From: Qipengyuania sphaerica
Lineage (GTDB): Bacteria > Pseudomonadota > Alphaproteobacteria > Sphingomonadales > Sphingomonadaceae
Direction: 5' to 3'
DNA length: 64,000 bases
Assembly: GCF_019711595.1 (NCBI RefSeq)
Contig: NZ_JAIGNR010000002.1
Coordinates: forward strand, 1-64,000
Shown here: positions 43,947 to 52,189 of the stretch, one piece after another
Position numbering within the stretch: the stretch's first letter is position 1
Layout: every line of letters begins with the position of its first letter
Position numbers and translations under genes: made by a program
The notes under the pieces: model-generated
Databases searched by the model: none
Told to the model about the DNA's origin: nothing
What the model saw: only the letters and a program-made list of their open reading frames with translations

Positions 43947-44519
43947 TCAGGACTGGCTGACGATCCGCGCCGGATTGCCGACGACCGTGGCACCGGGCGG
44001 AACGTCGTTCAAAACCACCGCATTGGCACCGACGATGGCATTCGCGCCCACGGTGACCCCGCCGAGGATCACGGCGCCTGCGCCGATGTAGGCGCCGTCT
44101 TCCACCCGGCCCATCGCCGGGTTGGTATCGTTGCGCTGACCGATGGTGACGTTCTGGTAGATCGAGACGTTGCGCCCGATCACGGCGCCGTCACCGATCA
44201 CGATGCCGAACGGATGCGGCAGGTAGATACCCGGCCCCAGTTCGGCTGTCGGCGAGATATCGCTGGAAAAGCACATGGCGTGCAGGAACCACAGGATACG
44301 GCGCAGCACCCCGCCGACGAGAGGTATTCCGGCTACCGCCTCCTGGAGCCGCCGCCCGGCCACGTAGTGAAACGAGGGCGCGAACAATAGGTATCGCAGC
44401 ACGTATCCAAGCGTTGCTTCCTGGCCCGTTCTGCGCGCAATCGCCGCAAGGTCCTGAGCGAACTTGCTCCGATCCTTTGCCGGGACCGAAACCGGCCGGT
44501 CTTCATCAAACCTTGCCAT
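43947..44519 (-). CDS. serine-acetyltransferase-like hexapeptide-repeat transferase
   Basis: 190 residues from ATG 44519 (a longer frame upstream overlaps the exporter gene). The C-terminal half is a left-handed beta-helix of hexapeptide repeats: AELGPGIYLPHPFGIVIGDGAVIGRNVSIYQNVTIG and GAYIGAGAVILGGVTVGANAIVGANAVVLNDVPPGATVVGNPARIV. This is the fold of CysE-like and colanic-acid-type O-acetyltransferases, which use acetyl-CoA. Given the locus it may O-acetylate the polysaccharide or a nucleotide-sugar. It starts 20 nt after the exporter gene on the same strand. Confidence 0.88.
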   Translation of the reverse strand: MARFDEDRPVSVPAKDRSKFAQDLAAIARRTGQEATLGYVLRYLLFAPSFHYVAGRRLQEAVAGIPLVGGVLRRILWFLHAMCFSSDISPTAELGPGIYLPHPFGIVIGDGAVIGRNVSIYQNVTIGQRNDTNPAMGRVEDGAYIGAGAVILGGVTVGANAIVGANAVVLNDVPPGATVVGNPARIVSQS

Positions 44520-44538
44520 GATCAGCCCTGCCAGCGGC

Positions 44539-45228
44539 TCAGAACGGCCTGAAAACGTTGAACAACGGTGCGGCCTGCAGGAAGTCGCGGAACGCACCCT
44601 TGAGGCCCGAGTAGCCCACGACGACCACATCCCCGCTGATGATGTCCGGGTTTTCGGCGCTGCCTTTGCGGATGTCACTCAGATTGAACAGAGCACCGTA
44701 GCGAGTCCCGTCAACTTCGCGGAAGACCATGATTTCGTCGAGCGCGGCGGTGCGTGTCGGGCTCTTGGCCAGCGCAATTACCTCGAGCAGGCTGGCGCGC
44801 CCGTTGGGCAGCTCGTAGCGTCCCGGTTCGGTCACGCTGCCTTCGACGGTGACATACTGGCTCGCCGATGCATTGACGAAAACGGTGACCCGCACATCGT
44901 TGTAATAATCCGCATCGAGGCGCTGCTTGAGTTCGGCGGTCAGCTCGGCTGGCGTCTTGCCCTGCGCCTCGACCGTCCCGATCAGCGGATATTCGAACTG
45001 CCCCCGCGCATCGACAGGGATGTCCGAAAACGAAAGCGAGGGTTCATTGAAGACCGAAATCGTCAACCGGTCGAACGGGCCAATCCGGTAAAAGGCACCC
45101 TCTTCCGGGGCGGTCCCTTCGAGAGTGGAGTAAGCATCACCGTCGCGCGCAACGTCCGGAGACGGCGCGGTCGCGCAAGCGGCTACGAGCACTGCGAAGA
45201 GCGACAGGATCAGGTACCTAAATTTCAT
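44539..45228 (-). CDS. Wza-type polysaccharide export lipoprotein
   Basis: 229 residues. Lipoprotein signal with lipobox AAC (VAACAT, Cys18) is followed by the poly_export domain (GAFYRIGPFDRLTISVFNEPSLSFSDIPVDARGQFEYPLIGTVEAQG) and one SLBB-like region (QYVTVEGSVTEPGRYELPNGRASLLEVIALA). Such proteins form the outer-membrane export channel for capsule/EPS and partner the Wzc-type kinase at 31946. The start is moved to 45228 because the longer frame runs through the upstream ligase gene. Overlaps the upstream ligase-like gene by 11 nt. Confidence 0.93.
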   Translation of the reverse strand: MKFRYLILSLFAVLVAACATAPSPDVARDGDAYSTLEGTAPEEGAFYRIGPFDRLTISVFNEPSLSFSDIPVDARGQFEYPLIGTVEAQGKTPAELTAELKQRLDADYYNDVRVTVFVNASASQYVTVEGSVTEPGRYELPNGRASLLEVIALAKSPTRTAALDEIMVFREVDGTRYGALFNLSDIRKGSAENPDIISGDVVVVGYSGLKGAFRDFLQAAPLFNVFRPF

Positions 45229-46567
45229 CTGATGCAACCTTATCGGATTTGTTCGCCAGCAGCAGGCCTGCTGCAATTCCAGCAACGATAGACATCGCGA
45301 TCGCCCTGAGCGGATAATCGACCAGCGAATGCAGGCCAATAACAAAAAGAGCGAAAGCCGCCCAGCTATCGGCAGGATCCCACATGCCCCGCCATTTGCG
45401 CACCATGGAAACGAACAGGATCGCTCCCATTCCAAGAAGCACGACGAGGCCGGGTAAACCGGCTTCGATGACGAATTCGAGCCAGTCGTTATGCGCGCGG
45501 TTGGCATAGGTCGTGTCGACCACTGCCAGGCGTTCGGCCAGCCCGAATACATGGGGGAAGGTCCCCAGTCCCGTGCCGAACGGCCAGGCCTGACCAGCCA
45601 GCCAGACAGCGTCGGGCCAGATTTGCGAGGTCCTGCCGCCAGCCGATTGCGAGAAACGCGAAAGGACATCGACCAGCGCCGGTATCCGTGCGGCGTATGC
45701 CACTGCGCCCAATCCGCCGACCGCCAGGACAGCCGGCACTGCAAGACGGATCTTGCCTGTCTTGCGAGATGTGCCGCGCGCCATGACCAGGAGCGCACCA
45801 CCAATACTGGAGAGCACGAGAAGCAGGAGACCCATCCGCGAACCGCTCAGGAATATGGCCGTAGCCATCAACAGGACAGAGCCGATGACAAAAGCCTTTT
45901 CAGAGCCGCGAGGTCTCTCCTGTTCGGCAAGGTAGGCTGCAGCAGCATAAATTGCGCAGGCGAGGAAGGTCGCCTGCGTATTCTGGTTTGCGAAGAAGCC
46001 GCTCTCCCCTGCGTCGATGCTGCGGGGATGGATAAAGAACGCATCGCCAAGAACGAGTTGCAGGCCCGCCAGGATCGAGCTGGCAAGTCCGAGCAGGCAA
46101 ATCGCCAGCAAAAGGTGCACCCGGCTTGTCCCGGAAATTGATCCCGCGAGCGTTACTGCCGCGACGAAGGGTATGAAGGACAGGAAGCTCCACCAGGTCG
46201 CCAGCGGATCGAGCGAATATGAAAACCAGCTTCCCTCACCAGACACTGCCTCCAGTGCCTGGTGGTTGACCGAGCGGAGCGGCATTGCGGACCACGTTTC
46301 CGCTGGCAAGGGGACCAATTGCAGCAGTGCGAGCGCAGGAAGCGCGATGGCGAAAAGCCATGCCTTCCGGCTACCTGTACGAGGCGTTGCGAGGGCCGCC
46401 ACATAGGCGAGCGATACCACAGCTGCTGCGATAGCCAGTGTCTCGCCCAGGGGCGACGGTGTGCCGCCAGCGCCAAACAGGAACCCGCACAGCACGACGA
46501 CTGCCAGCGCGAGAAACGCGCGGTCGCTTGTGACGGCGCTGCGCCAATTGTCGCGGGATTTGATCAC
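45218..46567 (-). CDS. O-antigen ligase / Wzy family membrane protein
   Basis: 449 residues with about eleven TM helices. The family region FANQNTQATFLACAIYAAAAY and later TYANRAHNDWLEFVIEAGLPGLVVLLG (the conserved H-N-DWLE motif of the Wzy_C/WaaL family) are clear. It probably polymerises or ligates the polysaccharide. It starts just after a terminator and is first in the wzy-wza-acetyltransferase transcript (minus strand). A second Wzy-like protein lies at 36060. Confidence 0.9.
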   Translation of the reverse strand: MIKSRDNWRSAVTSDRAFLALAVVVLCGFLFGAGGTPSPLGETLAIAAAVVSLAYVAALATPRTGSRKAWLFAIALPALALLQLVPLPAETWSAMPLRSVNHQALEAVSGEGSWFSYSLDPLATWWSFLSFIPFVAAVTLAGSISGTSRVHLLLAICLLGLASSILAGLQLVLGDAFFIHPRSIDAGESGFFANQNTQATFLACAIYAAAAYLAEQERPRGSEKAFVIGSVLLMATAIFLSGSRMGLLLLVLSSIGGALLVMARGTSRKTGKIRLAVPAVLAVGGLGAVAYAARIPALVDVLSRFSQSAGGRTSQIWPDAVWLAGQAWPFGTGLGTFPHVFGLAERLAVVDTTYANRAHNDWLEFVIEAGLPGLVVLLGMGAILFVSMVRKWRGMWDPADSWAAFALFVIGLHSLVDYPLRAIAMSIVAGIAAGLLLANKSDKVASDEI

Positions 46568-46581
46568 TTTGCGATATCTCG

Positions 46582-46610
46582 AAAAAAAGCGCCCGATGAC
46601 GGGCGCTTTT
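46582..46610 (-). terminator. intrinsic terminator of the 82-residue secreted-protein gene
   Basis: 11-bp perfect stem (46585-46595 and 46600-46610, loop ATGA) with T runs on both sides. On the minus strand it follows the small gene at 46670 and sits directly before the ligase-like gene's start at 46567, insulating that operon. Confidence 0.9.
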
Positions 46611-46669
46611 ACATCTTCAAGCTATGCCCGACCATGCATCATGGCCGGGCCGGACTCGACCCAGCGGGA

Positions 46670-46918
46670 TCAGCCGTTGCTGTCACCGCCCGTAGTCGCA
46701 GCGACAACAACCACAGTCGCAGCAACAGCGGCGACGAGGAGGAAGAGCGCCGAACCCACGATTTCCGATTTCTCCTTTGCAGGAGCGGTCGCGCGGGCGA
46801 CCTTAACCGGAGCAGACGGAATCGCCTGCGATGCGCGCACGGTCTCCGCCTGAGCCGCGGAAACGCCGAACGACGAGAACAACAGGCCTGCCGCAACTGC
46901 GGCCGAAATCTTTTTCAT
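46670..46918 (-). CDS. small secreted/membrane protein of unknown function
   Basis: 82 residues with a signal peptide (MKKISAAVAAGLLFSSFGVSAAQA) followed by a short Ala/Pro/Lys linker and a hydrophobic Ala/Val-rich helix (GSALFLLVAAVAATVVVVAATTGG) ending in DSNG. The mature protein would be a short linker plus one TM with a tiny tail. The gene has its own terminator downstream and AT-rich upstream DNA, so it is a separate transcript. No family was recognised. Confidence 0.65.
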   Translation of the reverse strand: MKKISAAVAAGLLFSSFGVSAAQAETVRASQAIPSAPVKVARATAPAKEKSEIVGSALFLLVAAVAATVVVVAATTGGDSNG

Positions 46919-47109
46919 GAGTGCTACCCTGTATTTAGAATCAATTTGATTTGAGCGTTTTCGTAGGTTTCGCTTACGGAACTGTCAACGCGACTAAATG
47001 CCTCTGACAACCTATTCAGTGCGTGTTGCTTTTTTGCACCGCAACATGGCCGATCAGGCGTCCCCACGGGGGGACAAAGTGCACCTCCCACCCCTACTAA
47101 CCAACCGGG

Positions 47110-47604
47110 TCAGCCGGGGCTCTTGGCCTTGGGTTCGCTATCGCCCCCGCCCCCGCCGCCCGCGGCAACGGCTCCCGTCGCGAGGAGGCCGCCAACGATG
47201 CCCACTGCCGTCATGCCGCCGAAACCGCCGCCGCTGCCACCGCTGCCACCAGTACCCGATTGCGCACCCTGTCCGGCTTGCTTCACCGGACTGAGGCCGC
47301 CGCAATTCTGGTTCTCGCGCCAGGCGAGCCACATGGACCAGTCGTAGTCGTCGCCCGAAGTGTCGACGCGGTAGCGCTTGCCGAAGAAGCGCCAGAGCTC
47401 GGGCTTGTTACCGTCTGCGATGAACTTGTCGTATTCGGAGACGTAGAGATCACAGTTCCACCGATCCGGCGGCAGGAGCGCGCCCTCGGCACTGGACATG
47501 ATGATCGCGGTTTCGGCCCCGGTGGCAAGCGCAACGCTGCCATTCGCGGCGAGCGAGCCCGTCGCGGCAAGCAGCATAATCGGGAGAATCCTGCGCTTCT
47601 TCAC
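47110..47604 (-). CDS. secreted protein with Gly-rich C-terminus, unknown function
   Basis: 164 residues. Signal peptide (MKKRRILPIMLLAATGSLAANG) followed by a Trp/Tyr/Asp-rich domain (RWNCDLYVSEYDKFIADGNKPELWRFFGKRYRVDTSGDDYDWSMWLAWRENQNC-type region) with two cysteines likely to form a disulfide. A Gly/Ser-rich linker (GTGGSGGSGGGFGG), a hydrophobic helix (MTAVGIVGGLLATGAVAAGG) and a Lys/Ser/Pro tail close the protein. No catalytic motif was found. It resembles the neighbouring 82-residue protein in ending with an Ala/Gly hydrophobic helix followed by a short charged tail. Confidence 0.65.
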   Translation of the reverse strand: MKKRRILPIMLLAATGSLAANGSVALATGAETAIIMSSAEGALLPPDRWNCDLYVSEYDKFIADGNKPELWRFFGKRYRVDTSGDDYDWSMWLAWRENQNCGGLSPVKQAGQGAQSGTGGSGGSGGGFGGMTAVGIVGGLLATGAVAAGGGGGGDSEPKAKSPG

Positions 47605-47752
47605 GGTTACTTGGCCTTTTACCTATGCGCTTATTGGCTGCAAAGTGTGAATTTTCCCTTAGCACCGGGAATCCGCACAGGCGCAAACGAGGCGAATCTC
47701 CTTTCCTACACGAACCGATTTGGTTCATTCGTCAGCGAGAAGGAGATTGCAA

Positions 47753-48166
47753 ATGGCACTTATCGAGTCCCTCATCGGCCCCATCGCCTCGATCATCGAC
47801 AAGATCATCCCCGACAAGGAAGCCCGCGCGAAAGCCAAGCTGGAACTGCTGGCGCTCCAAGGCACGCATGAGCTGCGGCAGATAGAGGTGCGCCTGTCTG
47901 CCATCGTTGCCGAGGCCAACTCGCGAGATCCCTGGACAAGCCGGGCCCGGCCCAGCTTCCTTTATGTGATGTATGCGATGATCCTGTTTGCCTTGCCGAT
48001 GGGCATCCTCGCAGCCTTCGCTCCGTCGGCGGCGGAAGGTATCGGCAGGGGCATCACATCCTACCTGCGCGGCTTGCCCGACGAACTGTATGCGCTCTTC
48101 GGGACCGGCTACCTCGGCTACACCGCAGCCCGGCAGTGGGGTAAGATAAAAGGCATTGAGAGCTAA
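47753..48166 (+). CDS. GTA-type 3TM holin
   Basis: 137 residues from ATG 47753 with AAGGAG about 9 nt upstream. The helical N-terminus (IESLIGPIASIIDKIIPDKEARAKAKLELL) and the later SRDPWTSRARPSFLYVMYAMILFALPMGILAAFAP and LFGTGYLGYTAARQWGKIKG match the 3TM holin family described for gene-transfer-agent release (PF11351-type). It should permeabilise the inner membrane so a peptidoglycan hydrolase can lyse donor cells. No endolysin or GTA structural cluster is next to it. Prophage holins of the same family exist, so a GTA role is inferred. Confidence 0.8.
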   Translation: MALIESLIGPIASIIDKIIPDKEARAKAKLELLALQGTHELRQIEVRLSAIVAEANSRDPWTSRARPSFLYVMYAMILFALPMGILAAFAPSAAEGIGRGITSYLRGLPDELYALFGTGYLGYTAARQWGKIKGIES

Positions 48167-48232
48167 GCCCGCGAGGCTTCATCGGAAATTGAGGATTGTC
48201 CGTTACCCGCTGGTACATATGGAGGGCCGGGA

Positions 48233-48610
48233 ATGTCACGCGGACTATTCTGGACGCTAATCGTCCTGCTGACACTTTTCATGCTGGTTTGCGCAAGCGA
48301 ACTGGGCGTGCTTCTCGGCGCGTTCGTCGCGATCATCGGCGCGATATTGTTCATCGCGCCGATCATGCTCCTCGACCGGGACGGCGTGATCGATGTTTCG
48401 ACATGGCCCGAAATGTGGCCGATGATCCTCGCCGTCTTCATCGTCGGCATGTTTGCCATGATCGCGCTGTTCGCGGCCTACTCGGCCTGGGGGATGCTCG
48501 AAGGCGGCGAGCAGCGGAAAGCCCGCGCGCGCTTCGCCCTTTCCTATGCGATTTTCGCCATCCCCGCAGGGCTGGCCCTGTCGCTCAAGTCACTCACAGA
48601 CTATTTCTAG
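48233..48610 (+). CDS. small integral membrane protein of unknown function
   Basis: 125 residues with four TM helices: about 5-22, 26-47, 62-85 and 100-117. The N-terminal MSRGLFWTLIVLLTLFMLVC and the acidic cytoplasmic or periplasmic loop DRDGVIDVSTWPEM separate the pairs. It follows the holin by 66 nt on the same strand and could be cotranscribed. No family was recognised. Confidence 0.6.
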   Translation: MSRGLFWTLIVLLTLFMLVCASELGVLLGAFVAIIGAILFIAPIMLLDRDGVIDVSTWPEMWPMILAVFIVGMFAMIALFAAYSAWGMLEGGEQRKARARFALSYAIFAIPAGLALSLKSLTDYF

Positions 48611-48661
48611 CTGGCCGCGCAGGGCTTTGCCTCTTGTCCTGCCTCGCCTAAGGGTCGGCCG

Positions 48662-49096
48662 ATGACCAACACCGTCTTTGTCCTGAACGGCCCCAACCTC
48701 AACCTGCTCGGTGCGCGCGAGCCGGAGATTTATGGCACCGAAACTCTGGCCGATATCGAGGCCATGCTGCACGATCAGGCAGGGCCGCTGGGACTGGAAA
48801 TCAGTTTCCACCAGACCAATCACGAAGGCCAGCTGGTCGACTGGCTGCACGAGGCGAACCGGCAGAAGGCCAGGGCGGTGCTGCTCAATGCTGCGGCCTA
48901 TACCCACACCTCGATCGCGCTGCTCGACGCGATCAAGGCGATCGATGTTCCGGTGATCGAAGTTCACCTGTCGGACCCCACCACCCGCGAGGATTTCCGC
49001 CACATCTCCTATGTCGGCATGGCGGCCGCGGACTGCGTGCAGGGCCTCGGTCCGCGCAGCTATGCCGTAGCGTTGGACAAGGCCGCCGCGTTCTAG
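48662..49096 (+). CDS. aroQ: type II 3-dehydroquinate dehydratase
   Basis: 144 residues, the typical size of the dodecameric type II enzyme of the shikimate pathway (3-dehydroquinate to 3-dehydroshikimate). The active-site segments are intact: FVLNGPNLNLLGAREPEIYGTETL (with catalytic Tyr), the FHQTNHEGQLVDWLHEA loop (Asn and Arg region), LNAAAYTHTSIALLDAI (catalytic His) and VIEVHLSDPTTREDFRHIS. It comes just before accB and accC, a combination common in alphaproteobacteria. Confidence 0.96.
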   Translation: MTNTVFVLNGPNLNLLGAREPEIYGTETLADIEAMLHDQAGPLGLEISFHQTNHEGQLVDWLHEANRQKARAVLLNAAAYTHTSIALLDAIKAIDVPVIEVHLSDPTTREDFRHISYVGMAAADCVQGLGPRSYAVALDKAAAF

Positions 49097-49170
49097 AATT
49101 CGCCCGCGCCCCTTGTCTTGGCGCGCCAGCGGTAGCATAGGCGCTGCCGATAACTGACAAGGGACCATTC

Positions 49171-49662
49171 ATGGCCGATCGTAAAACTGCCGGAAAATCC
49201 GGCATGAATGTCGACACCGCTCTCGTGCGCGAACTCGCCGAGATGCTTGGCGACACCGGGCTCACCGAAATCGAAGTCGAAGACGGCGAACGCAAGATCC
49301 GCGTATCGCGCGGCGGCGGCGTGGCAATGGCCGCAGCAGCGCCTGTCCCGATGGCAGCCCCCGCGCCTGCCGCGCCCGCTCCTGCCGCAGCACCGGCAAC
49401 CGACAACGCGCCTGCCGCAACCGACACTGCCGGCGCGATCAAATCGCCCATGGTCGGCACCGTTTACCTCGCCCCCGAACCGGGTGCAGCGGACTTCGTG
49501 AAGGTCGGCGACAGCGTGAAGGAAGGCCAGACCCTCCTCATCGTCGAAGCGATGAAGGTGATGAACCCGATCACCGCGGACAAGGCGGGCACGGTCAAAT
49601 CGATCCTCGTCGAGAACGCCCAGCCGGTCGAATTCGACCAGCCGCTCGTCGTCCTCGGCTAA
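49171..49662 (+). CDS. accB: biotin carboxyl carrier protein of acetyl-CoA carboxylase
   Basis: 163 residues. An N-terminal helix ([32 protein letters not shown]) and a Pro/Ala-rich swinging linker precede the C-terminal biotinyl domain with the lysine of EAMKVMN that is biotinylated. With AccC and AccAD it makes malonyl-CoA for fatty acids. It precedes accC by 9 nt. Confidence 0.96.
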   Translation: MADRKTAGKSGMNVDTALVRELAEMLGDTGLTEIEVEDGERKIRVSRGGGVAMAAAAPVPMAAPAPAAPAPAAAPATDNAPAATDTAGAIKSPMVGTVYLAPEPGAADFVKVGDSVKEGQTLLIVEAMKVMNPITADKAGTVKSILVENAQPVEFDQPLVVLG

Positions 49663-49671
49663 GGGTCAGCC

Positions 49672-51021
49672 ATGCCGATTTCACGCATCCTCATCGCCAA
49701 TCGCGGCGAAATCGCGCTGCGCATCCACCGCGCCGCGCACGAGATGGGTATCGAGACGGTCGCGGTGCACTCCACCGCCGACGCCGATGCCATGCACGTC
49801 CGCCTTGCCGACCATGCCGTGTGCATCGGCCCGCCGGCAGCTGCGGACAGCTATCTCAATATCGCCAACATCATCTCGGCAGCCGAAGTCAGCCATGCCG
49901 ATGCGATCCATCCGGGCTATGGCTTCCTTTCGGAGAACGCCAAGTTCGCTGAGATCGTCGAAGCACACGACATCGCCTGGATCGGCCCCAAGCCCGAGCA
50001 CATCCGCACCATGGGCGACAAGGTCGAAGCGAAGAAGACGGCCGGTGCGCTCGGCCTGCCGCTCGTCCCCGGTTCGGACGGCGCGGTCGAGACTGTCGAG
50101 GAAGCCAGCAAGATCGCAGCCGAAATCGGCTATCCCGTGATCATCAAGGCCGCTTCGGGCGGCGGCGGCCGCGGCATGAAGGTCTGCGAAAGCGAAGACC
50201 AGCTTGAAACGCTGATGAAGCAGGCGGGCAGCGAGGCGAAGGCCGCTTTCGGCGACGCCACCGTCTATATCGAGAAGTATCTCGGCGATCCGCGCCACAT
50301 CGAATTCCAGGTTTTCGGCGACGGCAATGGCAATGCCATCCACCTGGGCGAACGCGACTGCTCGCTCCAGCGCCGCCACCAGAAGGTGCTTGAGGAAGCC
50401 CCCTCCCCCGTGCTGGGCGAGGAAGACCGCATGCGCATGGGTGAAATCTGCGCGCAGGCAATGCGCGACATGGGCTATCGCGGCGCGGGTACGATCGAGT
50501 TCCTGTGGGAAAACGGCGAGTTCTATTTCATCGAAATGAATACTCGCCTGCAGGTCGAACACCCGGTCACCGAGGCGATAACCGGCGTCGACCTGGTGCG
50601 CGAACAGATCCGCATCGCCGACGGCAAGCCGCTGTCCGTCACGCAGGAGGATCTCGAGTTCAAGGGCCATGCGATCGAGTGCCGTATCAATGCGGAAGAC
50701 CCTTTCACCTTCGCTCCCAGCCCCGGCAAGGTCACGCATTACCACCCGGCGGGCGGCATGCATGTGCGCGTCGATAGCGGGCTCTACGCCGGCTATTCGA
50801 TCCCGCCCTATTACGACAGCATGATCGCCAAGCTGATCGTCTACGGCCGCAACCGCGAAGGCTGCATGATGCGCTTGAAGCGCGCGCTGGAAGAGATGGT
50901 GATCGAGGGCGTGAAGACCTCGGTCCCGCTGCACCAGGCGTTGCTTGAGCAGGACGACATCAAGAGCGGCGATTATTCGATCAAGTGGCTGGAAGAGTGG
51001 CTGAAGGAGCGCGAGGGCTAG
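49672..51021 (+). CDS. accC: biotin carboxylase, acetyl-CoA carboxylase subunit
   Basis: 449 residues, usual AccC length. Start [35 protein letters not shown]-grasp glycine-rich loop [11 protein letters not shown], catalytic region [23 protein letters not shown] and the [16 protein letters not shown] active-site motif are all intact. It carboxylates biotin on AccB with bicarbonate and ATP. In operon with accB. Confidence 0.97.
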   Translation: MPISRILIANRGEIALRIHRAAHEMGIETVAVHSTADADAMHVRLADHAVCIGPPAAADSYLNIANIISAAEVSHADAIHPGYGFLSENAKFAEIVEAHDIAWIGPKPEHIRTMGDKVEAKKTAGALGLPLVPGSDGAVETVEEASKIAAEIGYPVIIKAASGGGGRGMKVCESEDQLETLMKQAGSEAKAAFGDATVYIEKYLGDPRHIEFQVFGDGNGNAIHLGERDCSLQRRHQKVLEEAPSPVLGEEDRMRMGEICAQAMRDMGYRGAGTIEFLWENGEFYFIEMNTRLQVEHPVTEAITGVDLVREQIRIADGKPLSVTQEDLEFKGHAIECRINAEDPFTFAPSPGKVTHYHPAGGMHVRVDSGLYAGYSIPPYYDSMIAKLIVYGRNREGCMMRLKRALEEMVIEGVKTSVPLHQALLEQDDIKSGDYSIKWLEEWLKEREG

Positions 51022-51078
51022 GGCCCGGCTGAATGCTCTCGATTGGATTTCCTGCGCGATGAGCGGTAGGGTGAGCGG

Positions 51079-51465
51079 GTGAAATATCCGATCTTGCCCT
51101 TGCTTGCCGTCTTTGGGCTGGCCGGCTGCCAGATGGTGCCGGAGAAGCCGCTCGGTCCGCACTCGTCCGAGAGCACGCCGTTCGCGCGCACTTCGCCCGA
51201 ATGGCGGGGACTGAAATTCGCGCGCAATCGGTGCTCGACTTGCCACGGTGTCGAGCAGGGCCAGGTGTCTGCCAATCCCGACGCGCCGACTTTCATGGCG
51301 ATCGCCAATACGCCGGGCATCGACCGGGCCGGTTTGAGCGAATGGCTGAAGGACGAGCACGATTTTCCGGACGCGATGTATTTCGCCGTCCCGGACGAGC
51401 ATATCGACGATCTGGTCGCTTATGTGATGACCCTGCGCAGCCAGAAACCCGATGCCGGAGCCTGA
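51079..51465 (+). CDS. small lipoprotein cytochrome c
   Basis: 128 residues from a GTG start. Lipobox LAGC (FGLAGC) predicts a lipid-anchored periplasmic protein. One haem site CSTCHG follows WRGLKFARNR, and a late methionine in FPDAMYF could be the axial ligand. The short C-terminal helix (DLVAYVMTLR) completes the class I cytochrome c fold. Electron partner unknown. It is not close to the cbb3 operon; the next gene is on the opposite strand. Confidence 0.85.
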   Translation: MKYPILPLLAVFGLAGCQMVPEKPLGPHSSESTPFARTSPEWRGLKFARNRCSTCHGVEQGQVSANPDAPTFMAIANTPGIDRAGLSEWLKDEHDFPDAMYFAVPDEHIDDLVAYVMTLRSQKPDAGA

Positions 51466-51488
51466 CCCGGGCTCTTAGCCGATCGGAC

Positions 51489-51950
51489 CTATAACGGTAC
51501 GCCCGGCTCGTTCTTGCTGGTGCGGATCGTCAGCGATGTCTTCACGCTCGCCACATTGGGTGCGGGCGTCAGCTTGCTGGTCAGGAATTCCTGGAACGCC
51601 TGCAAGTCGCGCGCGACGATCTTGATGATGAAATCGATCTCGCCATTGAGCATGTGGACCTCGCGCACTTCGGGCAGGTCCTTCATCGCGGTCTCGAATT
51701 CGCGCAGCGCGTCTTCGGCCTGGCTCTTCAGGCTGACCATGGCGAATACCGTGATCGAGAAGCCCAGCTTGGAAGGATCGAGTTCGGCATGATAGCCGCG
51801 GATCACGCCGTCTTCCTCCAGCGCGCGCACGCGGCGAAGGCATGGCGGTGCGGTCAGGCCGACGCGGTGAGCCAGTTCGACATTGGTAATCCGGCCTTCG
51901 TCCTGTAGTTCGGACAGCAGCCGACGATCGATATCGTCGAGATTGGCCAT
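51489..51950 (-). CDS. Lrp/AsnC family transcriptional regulator
   Basis: 153 residues from ATG 51950. The N-terminal helix-turn-helix (DIDRRLLSELQDEGRITNVELAHRVGLTAPPCLRRVRALEEDGVI) is followed by the RAM/AsnC ligand-binding domain (MVSLKSQAEDALREFETAMKDLPEVREVHMLNGEIDFIIKIVARDL). Start 51950 is chosen over an in-frame ATG at 52094 because the Lrp domain begins directly. It may be autoregulated through the inverted repeat about 90 bp upstream. The controlled genes are unknown. Confidence 0.93.
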   Translation of the reverse strand: MANLDDIDRRLLSELQDEGRITNVELAHRVGLTAPPCLRRVRALEEDGVIRGYHAELDPSKLGFSITVFAMVSLKSQAEDALREFETAMKDLPEVREVHMLNGEIDFIIKIVARDLQAFQEFLTSKLTPAPNVASVKTSLTIRTSKNEPGVPL

Positions 51951-52035
51951 GACAAATTCTTCCCTGTTCGAGCCAGAAGCCCCTTGTAGCGCTTCGCTAT
52001 TATGAAATGATGAAAAGGCGAAAACGCAGTGTTGG

Positions 52036-52050
52036 ATAACATTATTATCT
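52036..52050. promoter_or_regulatory. inverted repeat GATAA-N5-TTATC upstream of the Lrp-type gene
   Basis: Short perfect arms separated by CATTA in an AT-rich stretch about 90 bp upstream of the Lrp-type start. Lrp-family proteins bind AT-rich sites of this kind and often autoregulate. The arms are too short for certainty. Confidence 0.35.
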
Positions 52051-52189
52051 TTGCCAGCAATTGTCCCGCTTTGCAACGCTCCTGAGGAGCCCACTGGTTA
52101 ACGGCCGGGTAACCGTATCTGTTGTCCCAGTTTGAGGGCGATTCTGCCATGGCGGACGCTCGACCATTGTAATTTCCGCCGGAGAATTG

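Noticed and set aside
49681-51402. 573-codon minus-strand frame over accC
   Set aside because: Shadow of the accC coding frame.
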